Positions 25,000 through 32,402 of a stretch of DNA of 37,892 bases are shown piece by piece. Every line of letters starts with the position of its first letter. Position 1 is the stretch's first letter. The position numbers were made by a program, and so were the translations under genes. Origin of the DNA: Nitrosopumilaceae archaeon (GTDB lineage Archaea; Thermoproteota; Nitrososphaeria; Nitrososphaerales; Nitrosopumilaceae); contig JAHELB010000012.1 of the NCBI GenBank assembly GCA_024644385.1, positions 1 to 37,892 on the forward strand, read 5' to 3'. The notes below the pieces were generated by a model. That model searched no databases and had not been told where the DNA came from. It saw only the letters and a list, made by a program, of their open reading frames with translations.

Positions 25000-26275
25000 T
25001 AATTTTTAGAAATTCTTGTACAGGTTTGGATGTAGACATACCATCAAGATTTTTCTTAATAGAATCAATAATTGTAACATATGCTTTTCCATAAATGTCT
25101 TTAAGGATTCTATTAAGAAATTCAGGTTCATCATAGCAATCTGCAAGAGTTCTGTTATAATCGTCCATCAATCTTTGTTTTACTTTATTCAAATCTGGTT
25201 TTCCGATTTCAAGTAATGATTTTTCAATCGCCGTAATTATCAAAACCTTTGGATCATCACTTGTTTGAATGACTCCCCAATCCACCGATTTTATGATTTT
25301 TCTTACCTCTTCTTGAACTTCAAAATCATCACTAGTCATTGCAACTAGGGTTTCATTTCCAGCATCAATTGGAGAAGAACCATCTGCTATAATTCGTGCC
25401 CAGTTTGCTAAATCTCCTACTGAAGGACCATAGGGTAGATCACCTGATTTGTATTCCTGGCGTAATTTTGCAGCAACCTGAACAATGTTTGCTGCCGTTT
25501 CTCTGAAAATTCCAGAGCGTTCAATTAGAAGGTTAATTTCTTTTTCATCAATATGATTATCTACACTCATGTAATCAAAATTCAACCAAACACTCATTCT
25601 TCTTCTAAATGCTGCGTTGAGAGGTTTAGTTCCAGTAAATTCAGCTGAAAAAGGGTTCATACTGATAATCATGTAGGCATCTTTATGACGAGTGATAAGC
25701 TCGTTATCTTTTTCATTTAATACCATGTGACCTCTAGCATCTAAAATTGGATTTAGTTTTGTTGCTACATCTTGCTTCATCATGTTTGCCTCATCAAGAT
25801 AGAGTATCCCACCATGTCTACACCAAGAAGTAATAACGCCATCAATCCAGTTTTCTTTTCCTAAACCTATGTATCTTCCAAACAAATCATATGCGGAAGT
25901 TTGTAACCCACAGTTTATTTCCCATAATGGAAGTTGAGTTAATTCTGCTACCAGATAAATAATGTGAGTTTTTCCGGTACCACTAGGTCCAATACAAGCA
26001 CATTGTTTGAAGTAACCCAATGCTCTGACTATTCGTTCAACATAATTTTCACCATTATCATAGTATGGAGGAGTATCAGTAGGAATGAGTTCCTCCATTT
26101 CAGGAGGGAAATTAAATTTATCTGGATTTATGTATTTTTTAATATCATATTGATGTAATTTTGTTGTATCTATTTTTTTATTTTTTGAGAAATTAATTTT
26201 AAGGCTAAACGCATCATTATCTATTTTAGAAGTTTGACGATTTTTAACATTGCCTTCAGAAGTACCTGAAATCAT
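24989..26275 (-). CDS. MoxR-type AAA+ ATPase with shared C-terminal domain
   Basis: A 428-residue protein. Walker A is GPSGTGKT (residues 96-103), Walker B is ILYLDEAN (157-164), sensor 1 is ISMNPFS with Asn207, and arginine-finger candidates are Arg224-226. The core resembles the MoxR/CbbQ/NorQ group, which with a VWA partner remodels or metallates target complexes. Residues 349-428 form a separate domain matched without gaps by the C-terminus of the response regulator at 34883-35530. ATG start. It is first in a leftward operon and is divergent from the genes leading to the VWA protein. A role in pilus assembly or control is inferred from location. Confidence 0.9.
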   Translation of the reverse strand: MISGTSEGNVKNRQTSKIDNDAFSLKINFSKNKKIDTTKLHQYDIKKYINPDKFNFPPEMEELIPTDTPPYYDNGENYVERIVRALGYFKQCACIGPSGTGKTHIIYLVAELTQLPLWEINCGLQTSAYDLFGRYIGLGKENWIDGVITSWCRHGGILYLDEANMMKQDVATKLNPILDARGHMVLNEKDNELITRHKDAYMIISMNPFSAEFTGTKPLNAAFRRRMSVWLNFDYMSVDNHIDEKEINLLIERSGIFRETAANIVQVAAKLRQEYKSGDLPYGPSVGDLANWARIIADGSSPIDAGNETLVAMTSDDFEVQEEVRKIIKSVDWGVIQTSDDPKVLIITAIEKSLLEIGKPDLNKVKQRLMDDYNRTLADCYDEPEFLNRILKDIYGKAYVTIIDSIKKNLDGMSTSKPVQEFLKIIAR

Positions 26276-26399
26276 TAAATTTAGTTATTGTAAATGGGTT
26301 AAACAAAAGAGATGTCTTGTCATGCTACAGACAGGCTGTTAATTACCTATAATCAAGATATTAGTCATGTTTCATGAGGTAGAAGTATCTAATTTAATG
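26276..26399. promoter_or_regulatory. Divergent promoter region of the pilus island
   Basis: This AT-rich gap separates the leftward MoxR operon from the rightward VWA-pilin-motor operon. TATA-like stretches are visible on both strands (ctaaatttaatg reading left, cctataatcaag reading right), and ACAG-aca-gg-CTGT near 26329 is a short dyad. It is the natural control point for the island. The elements are read by eye. Confidence 0.5.
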
Positions 26400-26915
26400 T
26401 TTAATAAAACTTCAAGTGATCCAATTGATTTTAAAAAATATGACATTAATGTTGATCTTGAAGAGAAATCAAGCAATGATCAAAAAACAATTCTAAAATA
26501 TTCACTAGATTTAACCTCAAATCCCAAAAATGCAGTAATTAACATTAGTGGAAACACAACCCTTAACGGGGAACAATCAGAAATAGAACAATTTCTAAAG
26601 CAAGAAGATAAAAAAACTCCAGAAGTAGTTTCTTTAATTTATCAAGAATTATTTCCTTTAATGTATATAATTTCTAAAAATATGAATATTCCTTCACCAG
26701 CTCATACAATCTCTCAAAATAATGTTAATCCAACAGAAGAGCAAGAAAAACCAATAGAAAAACCTATTGAAACGCCTTTGGAAATTCCATCTGATAATAA
26801 TCAAAATCAAAATGAGGATAATCAACAAACACAAGAGAGATTACCAGACAATGAGATTAGCAATAATTCCCAATCAGATATACCCGAAAAACAAAATAAT
26901 GAAATTGAATCTTAA
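26400..26915 (+). CDS. Hypothetical protein with beta-helical head and disordered tail
   Basis: ATG at 26400 gives MFNKTSSDPIDFKKYD; the frame also allows ATG at 26367. The head has alternating strands (ILKYSLDLTSNPKNAVINIS, GNTTLNGEQSEIEQF) and a helix (EVVSLIYQELFPLMYIISKN). About 75 residues rich in Asn, Gln, Glu and Pro follow and are probably disordered. The strand-plus-helix plan recalls the SecB-like chaperone fold, but only loosely. It precedes the VWA gene by nine bases, implying co-translation. A delivery or chaperone role is speculative. Confidence 0.65.
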   Translation, partial: FNKTSSDPIDFKKYDINVDLEEKSSNDQKTILKYSLDLTSNPKNAVINISGNTTLNGEQSEIEQFLKQEDKKTPEVVSLIYQELFPLMYIISKNMNIPSPAHTISQNNVNPTEEQEKPIEKPIETPLEIPSDNNQNQNEDNQQTQERLPDNEISNNSQSDIPEKQNNEIES

Positions 26916-26924
26916 TGATGAGAA

Positions 26925-28481
26925 TTGCAACAAACTTTTCTTGACATAATTTATAAAATTTTTTACGATACTTCACAACGAGATTTTAAAGATGTCAAAC
27001 TATTACTGTCTGAAAAATTTTCTTATCCATCGATTGGGTTTGAACCACAAATCGAAGTAAAAATACCCATTCCAAAAAAAACAAATGGTGGATTATTGTA
27101 TTCAGGTTATTTTTTTGAAGACTCCAAACAAGAACAAGCCGCCTGGGGGTTTTTTTTAGCAACGGTTTATCACCTTGCAGCACACGTGGCAGTTTCAAAT
27201 TACTCAATATACAAGAATTGGGTCAAAAACAAAAATCCTAGAATTTTTTGGAAGGTTATTGATTTTATTGAAGATGATGCTGTGGAACGATATCTTTCAT
27301 CAACTAATCCCGATGTTTGGGCAAATATTTCCCAAATCAAAAAAAATTTTGAATATTCTCACGGTGTTGATAAAAATGAATCCATTTTTAGAGTAAAATT
27401 TGCCTCCAAAAAATTAAATTCATTAAAAGAAGAAATGAGAAATGAACCGCTCTTGTGTTTCGACACTGAGCACGAAAATCATGTACTTGAATGGGCTACA
27501 GATTTATATGAAAATCAGCAAATCTTGTATAAGGAATCTCCGTTTTACTATGAACAACGCAATTCAAATCAATCATTAATTTTTAAAAAAAATAAAATAG
27601 AATCATTCCAATCAGGGAAATTTAAAAATACAATTAATAAATTAAATTTTTTATATGATGAAGAAAAGGAACGATTAGAACATATTTTACATAAAATACG
27701 TAAAGACACTGTAGGGTTAAATTTTGATGAGATAAGTTTGCCCAGCGAAGATATTTTTGAATACTATCAATTAAAAGAAAAAAATAAAAAAATCATAAAA
27801 AAAATTAGAGAGCAAATTAGAACTGTGTTTAATAATTCAGAGGATCCACAAACTAATTTTTACGGTGAAATAGATATGGAGTTGGCAATTCAAGCAATTG
27901 CAAGTCATTCTGAAAGATATGCGGAGGTTTTCAATAAGACTGAAGAGCAAAGGATTGAAGAAACATGGGCCATATTGGTTGACAATAGTGCAAGTTTAAG
28001 ATTGAGGTTTGAAGAAGTTAAAGATTTTATGCTCTGTCTTGCCGAAGCTTCTGAGGAATTAACAGGCCCCTCAGGATCATGGGGCCTTTATAGTTACGAT
28101 CAAAAATTTTCCATATTAAAAGATCATAAAGGGAAATACAATCAAGATGTGCGAGCCAGATTAGGAGGTTTGCACAGTGGAGGTTTATCATATACACCTG
28201 ATGCGATATTATTAGCTGGGAGAATGCTGGTCAAAAACCCTGCAGATTTAAAACATCTTTTTGTGTTTACCGATGATTTTCCAACTGGATTGTGGAATTA
28301 TGATCAAAAATTATACCTTGCAATTAAAGAGGTAGAACGAATGGGTGTGGAAGTAATTGGAATTGGATTATCATCAAATATCTCAAAATATTTCTCAGAC
28401 TCCTGTTGGGGTATAAATATAAGAGACCTGGTAAATAAATTTGTGAGGATTTATCGTATGAAATCATTAAAATTCATATAA
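26925..28481 (+). CDS. VWA-domain protein, NorD/CbbO/ViaA type, partner of the MoxR ATPase
   Basis: The C-terminal third is a VWA domain with a complete MIDAS: Asp353-x-Ser355-x-Ser357 (DNSAS), Thr424 (GGLSYTPDAI) and Asp450/451 (FTDD). The N-terminal part carries YHLAAHVAV and FIEDDAVERYL, resembling the His...His...ED-x-x-x-E pattern of NorD/CbbO-type proteins. The start is TTG at 26925, nine bases after the previous stop. Such proteins dock targets for MoxR/NorQ/CbbQ ATPases in the cytoplasm. Here the partner gene is on the opposite strand, sharing the divergent control region, and the pilus motor genes follow downstream. Confidence 0.87.
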   Translation: MQQTFLDIIYKIFYDTSQRDFKDVKLLLSEKFSYPSIGFEPQIEVKIPIPKKTNGGLLYSGYFFEDSKQEQAAWGFFLATVYHLAAHVAVSNYSIYKNWVKNKNPRIFWKVIDFIEDDAVERYLSSTNPDVWANISQIKKNFEYSHGVDKNESIFRVKFASKKLNSLKEEMRNEPLLCFDTEHENHVLEWATDLYENQQILYKESPFYYEQRNSNQSLIFKKNKIESFQSGKFKNTINKLNFLYDEEKERLEHILHKIRKDTVGLNFDEISLPSEDIFEYYQLKEKNKKIIKKIREQIRTVFNNSEDPQTNFYGEIDMELAIQAIASHSERYAEVFNKTEEQRIEETWAILVDNSASLRLRFEEVKDFMLCLAEASEELTGPSGSWGLYSYDQKFSILKDHKGKYNQDVRARLGGLHSGGLSYTPDAILLAGRMLVKNPADLKHLFVFTDDFPTGLWNYDQKLYLAIKEVERMGVEVIGIGLSSNISKYFSDSCWGINIRDLVNKFVRIYRMKSLKFI

Positions 28482-28625
28482 ATTTTATAATTTTTAACAA
28501 AATTTTTAAAAAAATAATAATAATTTGTAATAAATTAGTACCACAAAATAAGGACAGAGATATTGTATGTCCAAAAATATTACACATTCGATCCTATAAC
28601 CTCACATGATGAATTTCTATTAATA
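28482..28625 (+). promoter_or_regulatory. Probable promoter and leader of the major pilin gene
   Basis: This 144-base stretch before the pilin ATG is extremely A/T-rich. It has several TATA-like runs (tttttaaaaaaataata near 28503, ctataac near 28594). A frame extending upstream from the pilin to TTG at 28563 is not needed, because the class III signal begins at the ATG at 28626. It probably gives the pilin its own strong promoter inside the rightward gene row. Confidence 0.4.
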
Positions 28626-29291
28626 ATGAAAAACCACGTTTTCGCAAAAAGAAAAGGTATCAGTACAGTGCTTACTACTGTAATCATTCTGGTAGCTTCA
28701 GTAGTTCTCGGATCGGGTGTAGTTTTGTATGGAACAAGCATGTTCCAAACAGTAGCCCAAGAACAGAGTATTGATGTTGAAGGAATTCAGATTTGGGTAA
28801 ACGCTACAGATCCTTTAGGTGATGCGTGGGGAGCAGCAGGTGTTAGAAATAATGGTGATCAAGTTCTAGCTGTCGATACCATTTCTGTCAAGGGTACAAA
28901 CGTACCATTTACAAGTTGGTATTTTGACAAAGATCAAGTTAGAGTTTCAGCAGAAAACTGGCAGAATACTTTCGTTCATGAAGGTACTGGCGGTGTTGGA
29001 ACAATAATGAACAATTCACCGGAAGTTACAACTTCTTGTCCCGTAACTGGAGTTACAACAATTGAAATCGACATTGATGGTGGTGCAAGCAATCCAAATG
29101 ATGCATTACCAACTATGTGTTTAGAACAGGGTTCAGGTCCAATTGGACTTAGTCCAGGGGAGAGAGCAGTAGTCTACTTCCAAATTCCACAAGAGAAAGT
29201 CACAACACTTGATGCAGGTGCTTCAACTACATTGAAAATCTTTGCTGGCGAGGCAGGAGCTCCCCTTAGTACAATCATCACAAACCCATAG
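28626..29291 (+). CDS. Type IV pilin/archaellin-like protein (probable major subunit)
   Basis: From ATG at 28626 the protein reads MKNHVFAKRKGISTVLTTVI, a class III signal with likely cleavage after Gly11, then a hydrophobic helix (ILVASVVLGSGVVLYGTSMF). The ectodomain of about 170 residues is beta-rich with NAT and NNS glycosylation-like sites and one Cys pair (TSCPVTG, TMCLEQG). Length (221 aa) fits a main archaeal pilin. It has its own AT-rich leader and is followed by a terminator-like hairpin, suggesting high expression compared with the motor genes just downstream. Confidence 0.9.
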   Translation: MKNHVFAKRKGISTVLTTVIILVASVVLGSGVVLYGTSMFQTVAQEQSIDVEGIQIWVNATDPLGDAWGAAGVRNNGDQVLAVDTISVKGTNVPFTSWYFDKDQVRVSAENWQNTFVHEGTGGVGTIMNNSPEVTTSCPVTGVTTIEIDIDGGASNPNDALPTMCLEQGSGPIGLSPGERAVVYFQIPQEKVTTLDAGASTTLKIFAGEAGAPLSTIITNP

Positions 29292-29292
29292 G

Positions 29293-29327
29293 GAGAGTAT
29301 TTTTTTGCCTCTCTTTTTTATTTTTTC
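29293..29327 (+). terminator. Terminator-like hairpin after the pilin gene
   Basis: GAGAG at 29293-29297 pairs with CTCTC at 29309-29313, extended by two G-U pairs, and is followed by two long T-runs (tttttt, tttttt). It starts right after the pilin stop and lies about 15 bases before the ATPase gene. It would separate abundant pilin message from low-level motor message. Archaea often terminate at T-runs alone, so the hairpin may be secondary. Confidence 0.55.
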
Positions 29328-29343
29328 TTATGGAGATTAAACA

Positions 29344-30891
29344 ATGAAACCAATTAATGAAAATCAAATTGAATTAGAAAATATTCTAAGTAAAGAACTG
29401 TTAGATGAAAAAACTATCAATGAAATTTCGACTCAATTCAAGGTTGTAAAAGAATATCCTTTATTAGCGCCTTTCAGCTATGCAAAGATTTTGTTTGATG
29501 AAAAAAATTCTAATTTTCAGTATTTCGTTGATGAGATTAAATTAAATTTTGAGGAGGAAAGAATTTACAAAGATCTCTATACATTTGTTGAACAAAGTTT
29601 GGATTCCTTAGAGCATACAAAAGAAGAAAATTTTGATGTTCATTTAAACAGAGTAATCAAAAACAATGAGGGGTTTTTTATTGCAAATCCCGTCGCAAGC
29701 ATGGAGAAGGTAAAATATTTTCTAAAAAAGGACATAATGGGTTTTGGTGAAATTGACGCCTTAATGCATGACCCAAATATAGAAGATATTAGTTGTAGCG
29801 GTCCAAATTTGCCCCTATACGTATGGCATAGAAATTATGACAGTATTTCTACAAACATTTCTTTCGAATCTCATCAAAAATTAAATTCCTTTGTTACAAG
29901 AATTGTCTTCAAGTCTGGAAAACATGTAAGTACAGCACACCCAATTTCTGACCTTGCATTGGCCGGAAATCATAGAATTTCGGTCTTGTATCAAAAAGAG
30001 ATCACTCCCAAAGGAACTAGTTTTACCATACGAAAATTCAAAGAAGACCCATACACCATCATAGACCTAATTAGTTTTGGGACAATAGATCTTGAAACAG
30101 CTGCATACCTTTGGATGATGATTGAAGCAAAAATGTCAATAATGATAATTGGTGCAACAGGTAGTGGTAAAACAACGGTACTTAATGCCATTGCAGGACT
30201 AGTAAGTGAAAATGATAAACTTTTTTCCGTTGAAGATGTTGCAGAGATTAATCTTCCTCATGATAACTGGTTTTCATTAATTTCTCGTTCTGGATATGGG
30301 TCTAATGATGAAGGGGAAATAGGATTATATGAGTTAATTAAATCAGGAGTAAGGCACAGACCAGATTACATTATCGTCGGTGAAATTAGAGGCTCTGAAG
30401 CTTATGTAATGTTTCAGGCAATGGCCACAGGTCATGGAGGCTTGTGTACGATGCATGCAGATAGTTTAGAATCAGCAAGTAAGAGATTACAACAAAAACC
30501 CATGAACATACCTCCTGCTTATCTTTCCCTGATGAATTGTGCCCTAGTAATAAAAAGAGTCAAGGATAAAACAACTGGGAAAAGTATGAGACGTGCACTA
30601 TCCATTGAAGAAATCTCTCCTACAACCACCCCAACTTCCATAATAAAATGGAATCCTAAATCTGATTATTTTGATCATTCCTTTGATGCGAGTAAGAATC
30701 TTAAAAAAATCTCTGAGCACACAGGTGATGAATTTAGTGAGGTGTTAGAAGAACATCAAAAAAGAACAAAAATTTTGAAATGGATGTCGTCTAATAATAT
30801 TCGACAACATAAGGAGGTCACAGAGATGATTAGAAAATATTACAACGATCCAAAACCAGTTCTGAAAAAGATCAATTATGGTGATGATTGA
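29344..30891 (+). CDS. Type IV pilus/archaellum-type secretion ATPase (FlaI/PilT/VirB11 family)
   Basis: A 515-residue protein. Residues 1-250 are an N-terminal domain with AMP-contact sequences typical of FlaI (DIMGFGEIDALMHDPNIEDI). The ATPase core has Walker A GATGSGKTT (270-278), the Asp-box region FSVEDVAEINLP, Walker B-like IIVGEIRGSEA (343-353) and the His-box CTMHADSLESASKRL. It powers insertion of pilins into the filament and works with the FlaJ protein encoded two bases downstream. No ArlH, ArlF, ArlG or ArlX gene was recognised beside it, so a pilus motor is more likely than an archaellum motor. Confidence 0.93.
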   Translation: MKPINENQIELENILSKELLDEKTINEISTQFKVVKEYPLLAPFSYAKILFDEKNSNFQYFVDEIKLNFEEERIYKDLYTFVEQSLDSLEHTKEENFDVHLNRVIKNNEGFFIANPVASMEKVKYFLKKDIMGFGEIDALMHDPNIEDISCSGPNLPLYVWHRNYDSISTNISFESHQKLNSFVTRIVFKSGKHVSTAHPISDLALAGNHRISVLYQKEITPKGTSFTIRKFKEDPYTIIDLISFGTIDLETAAYLWMMIEAKMSIMIIGATGSGKTTVLNAIAGLVSENDKLFSVEDVAEINLPHDNWFSLISRSGYGSNDEGEIGLYELIKSGVRHRPDYIIVGEIRGSEAYVMFQAMATGHGGLCTMHADSLESASKRLQQKPMNIPPAYLSLMNCALVIKRVKDKTTGKSMRRALSIEEISPTTTPTSIIKWNPKSDYFDHSFDASKNLKKISEHTGDEFSEVLEEHQKRTKILKWMSSNNIRQHKEVTEMIRKYYNDPKPVLKKINYGDD

Positions 30892-30893
30892 TA

Positions 30894-32333
30894 ATGTTAT
30901 CAATTAGTAAAATTAACCAAAAAGGATTTGAGCACAAGCAAGGCGGGAAAATCAATAAAGAATTACCTTATTTTATTACAATTGTAACTCTGCTTAGCAG
31001 TGCTGGAGTCGGCCCATATTTTATGCTGCAACGGGTAAAATCAATGGAGTTGTTGCCAACTATCAGGAATGAAACCAGCAAAATGATTAAACGGATTGAT
31101 TTGTTAGGGGTAGATCCGCTAGAGGTAATGCGTCAGGTAAGAACTCGTGCTAGCTCAAAGGCGTTGGGGGAATTTTTTGATGGGTATGTTGCAACTGTAG
31201 AAAGTGGTGGAAATTTAATTAACTATCTTAAAAGTAAAATGAAAACAATTTTTGATAGACATGCAGAATCCCAAAAACAGGCAGTAGTCAAATTAGGAGC
31301 TCTAGTTGAGGCCTATATGACCATTCAAGTTGTTTTATTGGCAGTTTACATTATTAGCGCCGCAGTAATCTCGGATCCATTTGCAACATCTGAAACCGGA
31401 ATAAGCAGTGAAGTAATATTTTTGATTTTAACACCAGCAATATCATTTCTGTTTCTTTTAGCAGCAAATAAAAATTCTGTCTCAAAAAGTCCAGAAATTA
31501 GCATAAAAAAAATTATTATGTTTGGAGCTCCGGGATTAATTGTAAGCGGGATTATAATTGGATTGGGTTTGATTCCAGATCCCTTAATGGAGCCTTACCT
31601 GTTAGGAGGTGCATTTATCGCATCTTCAATTGTCCCAACAATATATTTTAAAAAATTATATGCAAAAACAATTTCTGCTGAAGACTCTACACCTAAAATT
31701 CTTCGAACTATTTCAGAAGCACGAAAAACAGGAATGAGTCCCGAAAGTAGTGTAATTCATGCTTGTAAAAGAAAAGAATATGGGATGTTTAATTCTGTAG
31801 CAAATGGAATTGCAAATAAAATAGAATGGGGTGTTGACTTTAAAACAATATTCAAAGATTTACAAAGAGAAATTCAAGCCTTTAATGTTTTGATTAGTTT
31901 CAACATATTATTTGAGTTAATATCCGCAGGTGGAGGAAATCCGCAAACACTGGATTCCTTAACAGAGACCTCGGAGAGAATGCAAGAAATTCAAAAGGAA
32001 AAAAGAGATCTTTTGATGCCGTACTTGTTTGTAGGATTTGTTTTAATGGGGACCACTGGATTTACAACTTTGTTAGTTATTGACTCTTTTGGAGATATTG
32101 CTCAAGAAAGTCAAGATCTCTCAAACCTGGAAGGTGAACTCTTAGGATCTTCATTAGGTCTTTTCCCGCTTATTGTATTGGTTCAATCATGGTGTTCAGG
32201 ACTATTTCTGGGCAGAGTAATAAAAGGAGCATTTTCTGGAGGGTTTTTCTATTCAATAATATTGGTGATAATGACCTTGATTGGAATAACCTTGATTCAA
32301 TTCTCGATAATAGATGTAAATTCTCTGTTCTAG
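30894..32333 (+). CDS. Type IV pilus/archaellum platform membrane protein (FlaJ/TadC type)
   Basis: ATG at 30894 follows the ATPase stop by two bases; an upstream TTG overlap start is less likely. Two type II secretion F-like domains are visible: SSAGVGPYFMLQRVKSMELL with GYVATVESGGNLINYL, and again ISEARKTGMSPESSVIHA with LFELISAGGGNPQTL. Several membrane helices lie between and after them (VVLLAVYIISAAVI, FGAPGLIVSGIIIGLGLI, SIILVIMTLIGITLIQF). The protein is the membrane platform that anchors the ATPase and the growing filament. Length (479 aa) is in range for this family. Confidence 0.92.
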   Translation: MLSISKINQKGFEHKQGGKINKELPYFITIVTLLSSAGVGPYFMLQRVKSMELLPTIRNETSKMIKRIDLLGVDPLEVMRQVRTRASSKALGEFFDGYVATVESGGNLINYLKSKMKTIFDRHAESQKQAVVKLGALVEAYMTIQVVLLAVYIISAAVISDPFATSETGISSEVIFLILTPAISFLFLLAANKNSVSKSPEISIKKIIMFGAPGLIVSGIIIGLGLIPDPLMEPYLLGGAFIASSIVPTIYFKKLYAKTISAEDSTPKILRTISEARKTGMSPESSVIHACKRKEYGMFNSVANGIANKIEWGVDFKTIFKDLQREIQAFNVLISFNILFELISAGGGNPQTLDSLTETSERMQEIQKEKRDLLMPYLFVGFVLMGTTGFTTLLVIDSFGDIAQESQDLSNLEGELLGSSLGLFPLIVLVQSWCSGLFLGRVIKGAFSGGFFYSIILVIMTLIGITLIQFSIIDVNSLF

Positions 32334-32402
32334 CCACCAATAGATGTATCACAAAAAGTCATACAGTTTCTTATATCAATTCTGAGCGTAATTTTTCTTG
32401 TA

